In this document: in pieces, positions 1-9,832 of the stretch
How positions within the stretch are numbered: the first letter of the stretch is position 1
How the letters are laid out: the number at the start of each line of letters is the position of its first letter
From: Methylobacterium sp. PvR107
GTDB lineage: Bacteria > Pseudomonadota > Alphaproteobacteria > Rhizobiales > Beijerinckiaceae
Length of the DNA: 64,000 nucleotides
Direction: 5' to 3'
Assembly (NCBI RefSeq): GCF_017833295.1
Contig: NZ_JAFIBW010000001.1
Span: forward strand, 6,190,001-6,254,000
The notes under the pieces: model-generated
Seen by the model: the letters and a program-made list of their open reading frames with translations, nothing else
The model's database searches: none
Told to the model about the DNA's origin: nothing
Program-made: the position numbers and the translations under genes

Positions 1-2
1 CC

Positions 3-1163
3 CGGGGTGACCGGGCGCAGCGCTCCCTGGGTTCCGGCGTGCTGGTCGACGGCGACGGCCTCGTCATCACCAACAACCACGTCATCGACAACATGAACGA
101 GGTGCGGATCGCCCTGGCGGACCGGCGCGAGTTCGAGGCCACGATCCTGATGCGCGACACCCGCACCGACCTGGCAGTGCTCAAGCTCAAGGAGCCGCCG
201 AAGGGCCTCGTGCCCATGCCGTTCGGCGACGCCGATGCCCTGGAGGTCGGCGACTTCGTGATGGCGATCGGCAACCCGTTCGGCGTCGGACAGACGGTGA
301 CGCAGGGCATTGTCTCGGCGCTGGCGCGCACGCAGGTCGGCTCGGCCGACTACCAGTACTTCATCCAGACCGATGCGGCGATCAACCCGGGCAATTCCGG
401 CGGCGCGCTGGTCGACCTGCGCGGCCAGCTCGTCGGCATCAACACCGCGATCTACTCGCAATCCGGTGGCAGTCACGGCATCGGCTTCGCGATTCCCGTA
501 GGCATGGTCAAGGCGGTGGTCGACGCGGCCCGCGACGGGGCGAGCGTGGTGCGCCGGCCCTGGCTGGGCGCGCGGATCCAGAGCGTCACCCCCGACATCG
601 CCGACAGCATGGGCCTCGACCATCCGACCGGCGTGCTGGTGGCGAGCCTGCAGGCCAAGAGCCCGGCCGAAGATGCGGGCCTGAAGCGCGGCGACCTGAT
701 CCTGACGGTCGATGGCCAGGAGGTCGCCGACCCGGAAGCCTTCGGCTACCGCTTCGCGCTCAAGGGCGTCCAGGGCCAGACTCGGTTCGGGATCCTGCGC
801 GGCACGAATCGCCAGACCGTCACCGTCAAGCTGGCCTCCGCGCCGGAGACGCGCCCGCGGGACGCGCTCAAGGTGAAGACCCGCTCGCCGTTCGTGGGCG
901 CGACGCTGGTCAACACCTCGCCGGCGGTCGCCGAGGAGATGCAGGTCGATTTCCAGACGGACGGCGTGGTGGTGCAGGCGGTGGACGAGAACTCCGTCGC
1001 GGCCCGGGTCGGGCTGCAGAAGGGCGACGTGATCGTGGCGGTCAACGGCGTGCCGATCGCGACCACCAAGGATCTCGACCGGGTCACCCGCAACAGCCTC
1101 AATTCCTGGGAGGTGGCGATCAACCGCAACGGCGAGGTCCTGACCTCGGTCTTTGGGGGCTGA
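3..1163 (+). CDS. HtrA/Deg-family serine endopeptidase, 5' end outside window
   Basis: Trypsin-fold (S1C) periplasmic quality-control protease with two PDZ domains. The frame is open to the left edge and reads LGSGVLVDGDG before the first possible start codon, so the signal peptide and N-terminus lie upstream of the window. The catalytic triad is intact: His in TNNHVID (codon 78-80), Asp in RTDLAVL (168-170) and Ser in GNSGGAL (396-398). PDZ1 covers about 550-850 and PDZ2 about 880-1150. The family degrades or refolds misfolded envelope proteins. It ends 60 bp before rarA on the same strand. DegP and DegQ cannot be told apart from this fragment. Compare the inactive relative at 58908-59882. 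Confidence 0.93.
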   Translation, partial: RGDRAQRSLGSGVLVDGDGLVITNNHVIDNMNEVRIALADRREFEATILMRDTRTDLAVLKLKEPPKGLVPMPFGDADALEVGDFVMAIGNPFGVGQTVTQGIVSALARTQVGSADYQYFIQTDAAINPGNSGGALVDLRGQLVGINTAIYSQSGGSHGIGFAIPVGMVKAVVDAARDGASVVRRPWLGARIQSVTPDIADSMGLDHPTGVLVASLQAKSPAEDAGLKRGDLILTVDGQEVADPEAFGYRFALKGVQGQTRFGILRGTNRQTVTVKLASAPETRPRDALKVKTRSPFVGATLVNTSPAVAEEMQVDFQTDGVVVQAVDENSVAARVGLQKGDVIVAVNGVPIATTKDLDRVTRNSLNSWEVAINRNGEVLTSVFGG

Positions 1164-1223
1164 TCCCATGCGATCGCGGGCGGCCGGCTTGCGCCGGGGC
1201 TCAGCCCCGGTGTTGATGCGCGG

Positions 1224-2567
1224 ATGTCCGACCTGTTCGCCTCCGCGGAATCGCCCTCCGTGCCGGATCCCGGCCGCGCCGCCGGTGCCGAGGCCGCCCG
1301 CCCCCTCGCGGACCGCCTCCGCCCGCAGAGCCTCGCCGAGGTCGTCGGCCAGGAGCACCTGACCGGGGAGGGCGGGGCGCTCACCCGCCTCCTGCGCGGA
1401 CGGACGCTCGGCTCGCTGATCTTCTGGGGTCCGCCCGGCACCGGCAAGACCACGGTGGCGCGGCTGCTGGCCCAAGGCACCGACCTGCATTTCGAGCAGA
1501 TCTCGGCGATCTTCTCGGGCGTGCCGGACCTGCGCAAGGTGTTCGAGGCCGCGCGCAAGCGCCGGACGGCCGGGCAGGCGACCCTGCTGTTCGTCGACGA
1601 GATCCACCGGTTCAACCGGGCGCAGCTCGACGCCTTCCTGCCGGTGATGGAGGACGGCACCGTCACGCTGGTGGGCGCCACCACCGAGAACCCCTCCTTC
1701 GAGCTCAACGCCGCGCTCCTGTCGCGGGCCCGGGTGCTGCTGTTCCGGGCGCTGGATCCCGGTGCCATCGCGCGGCTCCTGGTCCGGGCCGAGGCGCTGA
1801 CGGGCCAGGCCCTGCCGCTCACCGAGGAGGCGCGCGGCGTGCTGGTCCGCATGGCCGACGGCGACGGCCGCGCCGCCCTGACCCTGGCGGAAGAGGTCTG
1901 GCGCTCGGCGCAAGCAGGCGAGACCCTGGACGCGGAAGCGTTGCAGGAGATCGTGCAGCGGCGGGCGCCGATCTACGACAAGGCGCAGGAGGGTCACTAC
2001 AACCTGATCTCGGCGCTGCACAAGACCGTGCGCGGCTCGGATCCGGATGCGGCGCTCTACTATCTCTGCCGGATGCTCGATGCCGGTGAGGACCGGCTGT
2101 TCATCGCCCGCCGGCTGGTGCGCATGGCGGTGGAGGATATCGGGCTCGCCGATCCGCAGGCTTTGGTGGTGGCCAACGCCGCCAAGGACGCGTTCGACTT
2201 CCTCGGCAGCCCGGAGGGCGAGCTGGCGCTTGCCCAGGCGGCGATCTACCTCGCCTGCGCGCCGAAATCGAACGCCGTCTACACCGCCTACAAGGCCGCG
2301 ACGCGCCTCGCCAAGGAGGCGGGCTCCCTGCCGCCGCCGCGGACCATTCTCAACGCGCCGACCAAGCTGATGAAGCGGATCGGCTACGGCGAGGGCTACC
2401 GCTTCGACCACGACGAGCCGGATGCCTTCTCGGGCCAGGATTACTGGCCCGCCGCGCTGGGGCGCCAGCACCTCTACCAGCCGACCGAGCGCGGCTACGA
2501 GACCCGCATCGCCGAGCGACTCGACCGGTGGGAAACCCTGCGGAAGGCGCGACGCGGGGAGGGGTAG
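1224..2567 (+). CDS. rarA: Replication-associated recombination protein A (RarA/MgsA AAA+ ATPase)
   Basis: Clamp-loader-like AAA+ ATPase that acts at stalled replication forks. Its 447 residues match the usual family length. The Walker A motif GPPGTGKTT lies at residues 69-77 and Walker B LLFVDEIHRFN at 121-131. The C-terminal part has the family's tetramerisation and DUF-type region, including APKSNAVYTAYKAA. The ATG at 1224 is chosen because the family begins with a short disordered leader before PLADRLRP; no strong ribosome binding site is visible. It follows the HtrA gene on the same strand. In many alphaproteobacteria rarA also lies next to a Deg-family protease, which agrees with this order. 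Confidence 0.95.
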   Translation: MSDLFASAESPSVPDPGRAAGAEAARPLADRLRPQSLAEVVGQEHLTGEGGALTRLLRGRTLGSLIFWGPPGTGKTTVARLLAQGTDLHFEQISAIFSGVPDLRKVFEAARKRRTAGQATLLFVDEIHRFNRAQLDAFLPVMEDGTVTLVGATTENPSFELNAALLSRARVLLFRALDPGAIARLLVRAEALTGQALPLTEEARGVLVRMADGDGRAALTLAEEVWRSAQAGETLDAEALQEIVQRRAPIYDKAQEGHYNLISALHKTVRGSDPDAALYYLCRMLDAGEDRLFIARRLVRMAVEDIGLADPQALVVANAAKDAFDFLGSPEGELALAQAAIYLACAPKSNAVYTAYKAATRLAKEAGSLPPPRTILNAPTKLMKRIGYGEGYRFDHDEPDAFSGQDYWPAALGRQHLYQPTERGYETRIAERLDRWETLRKARRGEG

Positions 2568-2587
2568 GCAGCCGGCCCGCCTCCCGC

Positions 2588-2680
2588 GCGTCATCGCGCG
2601 CGCAGCGAAGCGATCCAGGGCAGCGAGACCCTCGGCAGCGTGGCGCGGCTGGATCAGCTTGGCTCCGCTCGCGAACACGA
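2588..2680. repeat. Palindromic intergenic repeat, family 2 (copy 1)
   Basis: Arms GCGCAGCGAAGCGATCCAGG and, further on, CTGGATCAGCTTGGCTCCG are near-inverted copies of each other. The same design occurs at 17182-17273 and 53714-53793, always between genes. The right arm runs up to the 3' end of the Lrp-type regulator gene. It resembles the REP-like elements scattered in Methylobacterium and related Rhizobiales. Confidence 0.6.
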
Positions 2681-2682
2681 TG

Positions 2683-3147
2683 TCACAGGTCGAGCGGCGC
2701 GTTATCGATCACCTCCTTCATCACGAAGAAGGTCCGCGTCTGTCGGACCCCCGGCAGGCCGATCAGCGTGGCGCTGTGGAGCCGGTTGAAATCGGCCATG
2801 TCGGAGACACGGATCTTCAGCATGTAGTCGAAATCGCCGGCCACGAGATGGCAGTCGAGGAGCACGGGAATCGACCGCATGGCCGCCTCGAATTCCGAAA
2901 AGCTCTCGGGCGTCGAGCGGTCGAGCACGACGCCGACGAAGACCAGGGTGCCGCGACCGACCCGGGCCGGATCGATCAGAGCCCGCACCGCCCGCACGAA
3001 CCCCTCGGTGAACAGGCGCTGGATCCGGCGATGGCAGGTCGCCGCGCTGGTGCCGACCCGCTCGGCGATCTCGGCATTCGCCATGCGCCCGTCCGCCTGG
3101 AGGAGGCGGAGGATCTTCTGGTCGATCCGGTCGAGCCCTGCGGACAT
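2683..3147 (-). CDS. acdR: Lrp/AsnC-family regulator, probably AcdR
   Basis: A 154-residue Lrp/AsnC protein. The N-terminal helix-turn-helix (about residues 8-55) contains NAEIAERVGTSAATCHRRIQ, and a C-terminal RAM ligand-binding domain follows (about 60-150). It is transcribed away from acdS with 251 bp between the start codons. This is the arrangement known for AcdR (AcdB), the Lrp-type activator of ACC deaminase in plant-associated proteobacteria. In those systems ACC acts through AcdR to switch acdS on. The Lrp family is certain from sequence; the regulatory link to acdS is inferred from position. Confidence 0.85.
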   Translation of the reverse strand: MSAGLDRIDQKILRLLQADGRMANAEIAERVGTSAATCHRRIQRLFTEGFVRAVRALIDPARVGRGTLVFVGVVLDRSTPESFSEFEAAMRSIPVLLDCHLVAGDFDYMLKIRVSDMADFNRLHSATLIGLPGVRQTRTFFVMKEVIDNAPLDL

Positions 3148-3398
3148 GGACGATTCTTTCAGAATCAGTGCGTGATTCGAAATTCTCTTCAGCCAAGCGC
3201 ATCAACGACGCAAGTCACTGTCTGTCTGAGGTAAAAGATCGAGAGCACCTTTCATCGCGGATCGGGTAGTTTTCCCTGTGCCTCGAAGACGGAGCCGGGC
3301 CTCGCGCCGGGCCGTCCCCGAGGCCTCGCTTCGACGCGTCCGGGCCGGACGGAGACCGCGCCTGCCCCGAGCCGCGCCCCGAGACCCGGAGAGACCCG
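3148..3398. promoter_or_regulatory. Divergent acdR/acdS control region
   Basis: This 251-bp gap separates two divergent start codons and must hold both promoters and any AcdR sites. The acdR-proximal part (about 3160-3250) is more AT-rich than its surroundings. A good ribosome binding site, GGAGAGACCCG, sits just before the acdS ATG. No unambiguous Lrp box or -35/-10 pair could be picked by eye. Confidence 0.5.
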
Positions 3399-4409
3399 AT
3401 GCTGGACAAATTCGAGCGCTATCCCCTGACCTTCGGCCCGACGCCGATCGAGCCGCTCAAGCGCCTGACTGCGCATCTCGGCGGGGAGGTGGAGCTCTAC
3501 GCCAAGCGCGAGGATTGCAATTCCGGCCTCGCCTACGGCGGCAACAAGCTGCGCAAGCTCGAATACATCGTGCCGGATGCCATCGCGAGCGGGGCCGACA
3601 CGCTGGTGTCGATCGGCGGCGTGCAGTCGAACCACACCCGCATGGTCGCGGCGGTCGCCGCCAAGATCGGCATGAAGTGCCGGCTGATCCAGGAAGCCTG
3701 GGTGCCCCACGAGGACGCGGTCTACGACCGGGTCGGCAACATCCTGCTGTCGCGGATCATGGGCGCGCAGACGCAGCTCGTGGATGACGGGTTCGATATC
3801 GGCATCCGCGATTCGTGGAAGCGCGCGCTCGCCGAGGTCGAGGCCGAGGGCGGCAAGCCTTACGCGATCCCGGCCGGCGCCTCGGTGCACAAGTATGGCG
3901 GGCTCGGCTATGTCGGCTTCGCCGAGGAGGTGCGCCGACAGGAGGCCGAGATGGGCCTGCGCTTCGACTACGTGGTGGTCTGCACGGTGACGGGCTCGAC
4001 CCATGCCGGCATGCTGGTGGGTTTCTCGGCCGATGGGCGCGCCCGCAACGTTATCGGCATCGACGCCTCCTGCACCCCGGCCCAGACCAAGGCCCAGGTC
4101 CTCGACATCGCCCAGAACACCGCCGCCCTGGTCGGCGCCGGCGACATCGTGGCTGACGACGTGGTTCTCAACGAGGATTACGCCTACCCGGTCTACGGCG
4201 TGCCCTCGCAGGAGACCGTGGAGGCGATCCGCCTCTCGGCCCGGCTCGAGGGAATGATCACCGACCCGGTCTACGAGGGGAAGTCGATGCAGGGCATGAT
4301 CGACCTCGTGAAGAAGGGCTTCTTCCCGAAGGGCTCGAAGGTGCTCTACGCCCATCTCGGCGGCGCGCCGGCTCTGAACGGCTACAGCTACACGTTCCGC
4401 AACGGCTGA
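3399..4409 (+). CDS. acdS: 1-aminocyclopropane-1-carboxylate (ACC) deaminase
   Basis: PLP enzyme of the tryptophan-synthase-beta fold that opens ACC, the plant ethylene precursor, to 2-oxobutyrate and ammonia. Its 336 residues match the family. The PLP lysine is Lys50 in [11 protein letters not shown], and the substrate-binding [10 protein letters not shown] follows. Two positions separate true ACC deaminase from D-cysteine desulfhydrase. The Glu of VYEGKSM (E295 in the Pseudomonas enzyme) and the Leu of YAHLGG (L322) are both present, so the assignment is ACC deaminase. It lowers ethylene in a host plant and supplies nitrogen. The divergent Lrp-type gene is its likely regulator. Confidence 0.96.
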   Translation: MLDKFERYPLTFGPTPIEPLKRLTAHLGGEVELYAKREDCNSGLAYGGNKLRKLEYIVPDAIASGADTLVSIGGVQSNHTRMVAAVAAKIGMKCRLIQEAWVPHEDAVYDRVGNILLSRIMGAQTQLVDDGFDIGIRDSWKRALAEVEAEGGKPYAIPAGASVHKYGGLGYVGFAEEVRRQEAEMGLRFDYVVVCTVTGSTHAGMLVGFSADGRARNVIGIDASCTPAQTKAQVLDIAQNTAALVGAGDIVADDVVLNEDYAYPVYGVPSQETVEAIRLSARLEGMITDPVYEGKSMQGMIDLVKKGFFPKGSKVLYAHLGGAPALNGYSYTFRNG

Positions 4410-4435
4410 GGTGGATCGGTCCTGAAAGAACGGGA

Positions 4436-4553
4436 TCTCTCCCTCCCCCTTGCGGGGAGGGGTTGGGGGTGGGGGTGGCGCAGAAGGCACCGCTGCGCTC
4501 GATCCTGAACCACCCCCGCCTCCGGCTCCTCCCCGCAAGGGGGAGGAGAGATT
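4436..4553. repeat. Palindromic intergenic repeat (CTCCCCCTTGCGGGGAGG type)
   Basis: The arm CTCCCCCTTGCGGGGAGG near 4440-4460 is matched by the inverted arm CTCCCCGCAAGGGGGAGGAG near 4530-4550, with about 70 bp between. It lies in the acdS-ggt gap (4410-4718) and could fold into a strong hairpin behind acdS. This type is common in Rhizobiales intergenic DNA; no other copy was seen here. Confidence 0.65.
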
Positions 4554-4718
4554 GCCGCGGCACGGGATGTGAGAACATCGTAGCCGGAGCGGGGAGGGAA
4601 CCCATGACGCTCGGCCGAGCCTGACCGACGCTTACGGATGCGGCTCCAGTCGGAAGCCGCGACTCCGGCGTGTGATCCCCTATATGCCGGCGCGGGATCC
4701 GCACCGGAGAGGGTAGGG

Positions 4719-6488
4719 ATGATCGCACCGGCACGCGCGCTGCTCCTGACGGCCCTGCTCGCCCTCGGCGGCCCACCGGCCTGGGCCGCCTCGGGACCGG
4801 CCGTGGAGGCCGAGAACGGGATGGTGGTCTCGTCCCAGCGCCTCGCCTCGCAGGTGGGGGCCGATATCCTGAAGGCCGGCGGCAACGCCGTCGATGCCGC
4901 GGTGGCGGTGGCCTACGCCGAAGCGGTGGTGAACCCGTGCTGCGGCAACCTCGGCGGCGGCGGTTTCCTGGTGCTCCACAGCGCCGACGGGCGCAGCCGC
5001 TTCGTCAATTTCCGCGAGACCGCCCCGGCGGCCGCCACCCGGGACATGTATCTCGACGCCGCCGGCAACGTCGTGAAGGGCGCGAGCCTGCGCGGCTGGA
5101 AGGCGGCCGGCGTGCCCGGGACGGTGCTCGGCCTCAACACCGCGCTCGCCGCGTACGGGACCCTGTCGCTGGCGCGGGTGATGGCGCCGGCGATCGCGCT
5201 CGCCCGGGACGGGTTCGTGCTGACCCGGGGCGACACCGACATCCTCGAATCCGGCACGACGCTGTTCGCGGGCCAAGCGAACGTCGCCCGGATCTTCCTG
5301 CGCCCGGATGGCAGCCCCTGGCGGCCCGGGGACCGGCTGGTCCAGACCGATCTCGCCCGCACCCTCCAGGCCATCGCCGATCGCGGCGCGGACGCGTTCT
5401 ACAAGGGTGCGATCCCGGAGGCCGTGGAGGCGGCCTCACGGGCGGGCGGCGGCCTGCTGACGGCGGCCGACTTCGCCGCCTACACGGTGACGCAGTCCGA
5501 GCCGCTCACCTGCCGCTACCGGGGCGCCACGATCCTGTCGGCGCCCCCGCCCTCGTCGGGCGGGGCCACGCTCTGCGAGATCCTCAACATCCTCGACGGC
5601 TACGACCTGCGGGCCGCCGGGTTCAACGCGGCCCGGACCGTGCACCTGATGGTCGAGGCGATGCGGCGTGCCTACGCGGACCGCAACCTGCTGCTCGGCG
5701 ATCCGGCCTTCGTGGAGAACCCGGTCGACCGGCTGCTGTCCCCGGCCTACGCGGAGACGCTCCGGGCCTCGATCAGCCCGGACCGGGCGACCCCGTCGGC
5801 GGAGATCCGTCCGGATCCCGGTCCGGAGGCGCGGGAACGGCCCGAGACCACCCACATCTCGGTGATGGACAAGGCCGGCAACGCGGTCGCGCTGACCTAC
5901 ACGATCAACGGCTATTTCGGCGCCGGGGTGATCGCCGGCGACACGGGATTCTTCCTCAACGACGAGATGGACGACTTCACGGTCAAGACCGGAGTGCCGA
6001 ACCTGTTCGGGCTCGTGCAGGGGTCGAAGAACGCGATCCAGCCTGGCAAGCGCCCGCTCTCGTCCATGGCGCCCACGATCGTGCTGCGCGACGGCAAGGT
6101 CGCGCTGGTGGCGGGCTCGCCGGGGGGCTCGCGGATCATCACGATCAACGCGCAGACGCTGATCAACATGCTCGATTTCGGCATGGAGCCGCAGGAGGCC
6201 GTGGATGCCCCGCGCATCCATCACCAATGGCTGCCCGACACACTCTACGCCGAGCCCTTCGCGCTCTCGGCGGACACGCAGGGCCTGCTGCGGCGGATGG
6301 GCCACACGATCGTCGAGCAGAAGCCCTGGGGGGCGCAGGAGCTCATCGCGGTCCGGGCCGCGGCGCCGGCCCTGCCGGAGGCCGCGTCGTCGGGCAACGA
6401 CGCCTCGCGCACGGAGCGGATGCGGCCGGGCCTGCTCTACGGCGCCAATGACAACCGCAGGCCGGCCGGAGCGGCGATCGGGGAATAG
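4719..6488 (+). CDS. ggt: Gamma-glutamyltransferase (glutathione hydrolase), periplasmic
   Basis: Ntn-hydrolase that removes or transfers the gamma-glutamyl group of glutathione. The ATG at 4719 is preferred over an upstream ATG at 4638. It follows GAGAGGGTAGGG and begins a clear signal peptide (IAPARALLLTALLALG ending AWAA), giving 589 residues. Autocleavage is expected before Thr377 in TTHISVMDK, which becomes the nucleophile of the roughly 23-kDa small subunit. NAVDAAVAVAYAEAVVNP and the late PLSSMAPTIV are typical of the large and small subunits. It may help the cell salvage extracellular glutathione. It stands alone, convergent with purD. Confidence 0.94.
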   Translation: MIAPARALLLTALLALGGPPAWAASGPAVEAENGMVVSSQRLASQVGADILKAGGNAVDAAVAVAYAEAVVNPCCGNLGGGGFLVLHSADGRSRFVNFRETAPAAATRDMYLDAAGNVVKGASLRGWKAAGVPGTVLGLNTALAAYGTLSLARVMAPAIALARDGFVLTRGDTDILESGTTLFAGQANVARIFLRPDGSPWRPGDRLVQTDLARTLQAIADRGADAFYKGAIPEAVEAASRAGGGLLTAADFAAYTVTQSEPLTCRYRGATILSAPPPSSGGATLCEILNILDGYDLRAAGFNAARTVHLMVEAMRRAYADRNLLLGDPAFVENPVDRLLSPAYAETLRASISPDRATPSAEIRPDPGPEARERPETTHISVMDKAGNAVALTYTINGYFGAGVIAGDTGFFLNDEMDDFTVKTGVPNLFGLVQGSKNAIQPGKRPLSSMAPTIVLRDGKVALVAGSPGGSRIITINAQTLINMLDFGMEPQEAVDAPRIHHQWLPDTLYAEPFALSADTQGLLRRMGHTIVEQKPWGAQELIAVRAAAPALPEAASSGNDASRTERMRPGLLYGANDNRRPAGAAIGE

Positions 6489-6639
6489 GGCGCCGGGCGG
6501 AGCCGATTGCGCACCCTTCCTCTCCCGGCCGGATCGATCCGTGCCGCTTCGCGTGCCAGGCATCGGATCCCCCTCATTGCGGTCCGGGTGTCCGGACAGG
6601 CGAGCATGTCGCCCGCCGCAGCCTAGGACCCTCAGACGC

Positions 6640-7914
6640 TCAGCGCTCTCCCGCCTCCCGCGCCACGGCGCGGTACCCGATGTCGCGCCTGCAAAAACCC
6701 TCCGGCCAGTCGATCCGGGCCACCGCCGCGTAGGCGCGGGCCTTGGCGTCGGTGACGCTGTCACCCAGGGCCGTGACCGCCAGAACCCGGCCGCCTTCGG
6801 CGAGCAGCTGTCCGCCCTCGGCGCGGGTGCCGGCCTGGAACACGTGAACCCCGTCGCCCTCGGCCTCGTCGACCCCGCGGATCACCGAGCCCCGGACCAC
6901 GGCACCCGGATAGCCGGCCGCCGCCATCACCACGGTGAGCGCGGCCCGATGGGGGTCGAATTCGAGGCCCACCCCGGACAGATCGCCCTCGCAGGCCGAG
7001 AGCAGGGCCGGCACGAGGTCGGAGGCGAGGCGCGGCATCAGAACCTGCGCCTCGGGATCGCCGAAACGGGTGTTGTACTCGATCAGCTTGGGGCCGTCCG
7101 CCGTGAGCATCAGCCCGGCATACAGGATGCCGGTGAACGGGCAGCCCCGCGCCCGCATGCCCGCGAGCGTCGGCGCGATGATCTCGGCCATGACCCGGGC
7201 CTCGATCTCCGGGGTCACGACCCGGGCCGGGGAATAGGCGCCCATGCCGCCGGTATTGGGCCCGCGGTCCCCGTCGAACACGCGCTTGTGGTCTTGCGCG
7301 GTGCCGAGCGGGATCGCCCGCGTGCCATCGCACAGGGCGAAGAAGCTGGCCTCCTCGCCGAACAGGCATTCCTCGACCACCACCTCGGCGCCGGGCTCCT
7401 CGAAGAGGGCGGTGAGCGCGTCCTCGGCCTGGTCCACAGTCTCGGCGACCGTGACACCCTTGCCGGCAGCGAGCCCGTCGGCCTTCACGACGATCGGGGC
7501 GCCCTGCTGGCGGACATAGGCCAGCGCCGGCTCCAGGGCGGTGAAGCGCGCGAAGGCCGCGGTGGGGATGCCGCAGGCGGCGCACAGGTCCTTGGTGAAG
7601 CCCTTCGAGCCCTCGAGGCGGGCGGCGTCCCGGGTCGGCCCGAAGGCGCGGATCCCGGCTGCCTTCAGATCGTCGACGAGCCCGGCGACCAGGGGCGCTT
7701 CGGGCCCGACCACCACCAGGCCGATCGATTCCGCGGTGCAGAACGCCGCCACCGCGGCATGGTCGGTGACCTTGAGCTCCGGCCGGTTCGTGCCGTGGCG
7801 GGCCGTACCGGGATTGCCCGGAGCCGTGAACAGGCGGGTACAGAGCGGGCTCTGGGCCAGACGCCAGGCCAGAGCGTGCTCGCGGCCGCCCGAGCCGATC
7901 AGCAGGATGTTCAT
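6640..7914 (-). CDS. purD: Phosphoribosylamine-glycine ligase (GAR synthetase)
   Basis: ATP-grasp ligase of de novo purine synthesis joining glycine to phosphoribosylamine. The 424 residues open with [17 protein letters not shown], the family's N-domain signature. [19 protein letters not shown] and [15 protein letters not shown] segments ([16 protein letters not shown]) mark the ATP-grasp core. The ATG at 7914 is chosen because it aligns exactly with the family start; a GTG two codons upstream is also possible. It is a core single-copy gene and supports a chromosomal location. No other pur gene is adjacent. Confidence 0.96.
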   Translation of the reverse strand: MNILLIGSGGREHALAWRLAQSPLCTRLFTAPGNPGTARHGTNRPELKVTDHAAVAAFCTAESIGLVVVGPEAPLVAGLVDDLKAAGIRAFGPTRDAARLEGSKGFTKDLCAACGIPTAAFARFTALEPALAYVRQQGAPIVVKADGLAAGKGVTVAETVDQAEDALTALFEEPGAEVVVEECLFGEEASFFALCDGTRAIPLGTAQDHKRVFDGDRGPNTGGMGAYSPARVVTPEIEARVMAEIIAPTLAGMRARGCPFTGILYAGLMLTADGPKLIEYNTRFGDPEAQVLMPRLASDLVPALLSACEGDLSGVGLEFDPHRAALTVVMAAAGYPGAVVRGSVIRGVDEAEGDGVHVFQAGTRAEGGQLLAEGGRVLAVTALGDSVTDAKARAYAAVARIDWPEGFCRRDIGYRAVAREAGER

Positions 7915-8010
7915 GCGCACGCCACCATGGGCCCAGCTTCTGGGCGAAGCCTGCCGGCGGGAAAAGGTTTTTTTCGGGCTTTCCCCGCTCTGCGCAGAGT
8001 TCCGGGCCGA

Positions 8011-8325
8011 TCAGCAGCCGATGCACACGCTCGTGTTGATGCCGCCGCCCCGCGGCACGATGCCGTGTCGGCCGATATGACGACCGACATGGACGCCTCG
8101 GTAGGGCAGGTAGGGTCCATGGGGCTGGAACTGGGCGTTCCGCTGGATCGACTGGTTCAGGGTGTTGTAATCCGTGACCCGCTGCTGGTTGAGGGTCCGG
8201 ATCTGGCCCTGCAGGGCGAACGACGCGTTGGCGGCGTTCGGGTCGTTCTGCTGCACCTGCGCCCAGGCGGTGCCCGCTGGGAGAGCGAGCGCCAGGGCGA
8301 GGAGCGCACGGGACACGGCGCGCAT
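8011..8325 (-). CDS. Small secreted hypothetical protein
   Basis: This 104-residue protein begins with a good Sec signal peptide (VSRALLALALALPAGTAWAQ). A polar middle follows, rich in Gln and Asn (about 22-67). The C-terminal tail is rich in His, Gly and Arg (HVGRHIGRHG) and ends CIGC. The His and Cys content might bind metal, which is speculative. No family is recognised. It lies between oxdC and purD on the same strand, with gaps of 71 bp and 96 bp. Confidence 0.7.
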   Translation of the reverse strand: MRAVSRALLALALALPAGTAWAQVQQNDPNAANASFALQGQIRTLNQQRVTDYNTLNQSIQRNAQFQPHGPYLPYRGVHVGRHIGRHGIVPRGGGINTSVCIGC

Positions 8326-8396
8326 GACTCTCTCCGTGAAGGAACTGGCCTATCCATTCGTCGACGCGTCAGGATCGGGCCGGGTTCCGGGGCGCG

Positions 8397-9620
8397 TCAA
8401 CCCGGAACGACCGGCGATTTCGTCTGCGGGAGGGCGTCGACGAGCCTGGGGTCCAGCCCGGTATGGGCCTGGACCAGGGGATGAGGCGTCAGCGCCAGCC
8501 ACTGGGCCAGCGAGATGTCGGCGTAGCGCGGGCTCTTGAACATCTCCAGGAAGGTGAGCGTCGTGTCGCCGGTATTCTCGATATAGTGGCCCATGGCGAA
8601 GGGCACGTAGCCGACGTCGCCGGCCTGGTAGTCGAAGGTGCGGGCCTTCGATTCCGAGCCGAATACCGTCATCCGCCCCTGACCCGAGAGGTAGTACTGC
8701 CACTCGTCGCCGTTGGGGTGCCAGTGCAGCTCGCGCAGGCCCCCGGGCTCGACCTCGACCAGGGCCGCCGCGATGGTGACCGAGGCCGGGAACACCGTGG
8801 AATCGGTGATGCGTACGCTGCCGCCCCTGGTGCGGACCGGCTCCTGCGCCAGCATGCGGTGGCTGAAGGTCTTCGGCACCGGCCCGGAGCCGCCCATCCT
8901 GTCGGCCGCGAGCGGGCCGGGCTTCGGACCGGGGAAGATGTAGAGCTCCTTCTCGGGAATCTTGGCGAAGGCGCTCTCGGGCAGGCCGAAATTCTTGGCG
9001 AGCACGTCCTTCGGCGTGTGCGCCAGCCAGTCGGTCAGCAGGAAGGTGGAATCCTCCGAGAAGCCGCCGTCGTCGAACACGAGCAGGAACTCGCAGCCAT
9101 CGACCCCGTCGGACGCGAGGCCCTGGATCGCGTGCGGGATGCCGCCCGGGAAGTACCAGAGATCGCCCTCGCCGACATCGTCCGCGAAGGTGCGCCCGTC
9201 CTGATCGACCGCGGTGATCCGGGCCTTGCCCTTGATCATGTAGGCCCACTCGGATTCCTTGTGCCAGTGCATCTCGCGCACCGCGCCGGCCTTGAGCCGC
9301 ATGTTGACCCCGGCCATGGCGGTGGAGACCGGCAGCTCGCGGGTCGTGGTCTGGCGCGCCCAGCCGCCTTCCTCGAGCCGCATGTGGCTGTCGGAGAAGG
9401 ACCATTTCAGGTTCGGCATCGTGCCGTGGTCGGTGGCGGGCGGAGCCAGGGTGAACGGCTCCTCGGCGGCCCGGGGCTGGTTCCGGGGACCGAGGATGTC
9501 GGCGCCCTTGCCGCCGCGCTCCGGGAGAGGCGCGGCCGGTCCGGAGGATTGCGCAGCAGCGGGAGCCGCCATCATCGCACCGCCGGCGGCGATGATGGCG
9601 CGCCTGGAAATCTCGGTCAT
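8397..9620 (-). CDS. oxdC: Oxalate decarboxylase (bicupin), Tat-exported
   Basis: Mn-dependent bicupin that converts oxalate to formate and CO2. Residues 1-25 carry a twin-arginine signal ([20 protein letters not shown]). Cupin 1 ligands are His118, His120, Glu124 and His163; cupin 2 ligands are His299, His301, Glu306 and His345. The active-site lid reads SEDST at 188-192. Its Glu is the residue that gives decarboxylase and not oxidase activity in Bacillus OxdC, where the lid is SENST. Length (407) fits allowing for the signal. In a methylotroph the formate could feed formate dehydrogenase; plants supply oxalate. The substrate is a strong inference from motifs. Confidence 0.93.
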   Translation of the reverse strand: MTEISRRAIIAAGGAMMAAPAAAQSSGPAAPLPERGGKGADILGPRNQPRAAEEPFTLAPPATDHGTMPNLKWSFSDSHMRLEEGGWARQTTTRELPVSTAMAGVNMRLKAGAVREMHWHKESEWAYMIKGKARITAVDQDGRTFADDVGEGDLWYFPGGIPHAIQGLASDGVDGCEFLLVFDDGGFSEDSTFLLTDWLAHTPKDVLAKNFGLPESAFAKIPEKELYIFPGPKPGPLAADRMGGSGPVPKTFSHRMLAQEPVRTRGGSVRITDSTVFPASVTIAAALVEVEPGGLRELHWHPNGDEWQYYLSGQGRMTVFGSESKARTFDYQAGDVGYVPFAMGHYIENTGDTTLTFLEMFKSPRYADISLAQWLALTPHPLVQAHTGLDPRLVDALPQTKSPVVPG

Positions 9621-9832
9621 CGCATCTCGGTCCCTGACTTCTGGCAGGGTAACCGGAGGGGAGCCGGGTGGATCCGCGGCCGGTCCCGATCGTGCGGCGC
9701 GGCATCTCGCCCGGAGCCCGGCCGCGGTCTATGTAGGGAAGACAGGGCCAGAGGCGTCCCGGCCGGTCGGCGGGCGCCATCTTCGGCGCATGACGTTCGG
9801 CGCATGACGCGCGGTGCGACCTAAGGGCGAGA

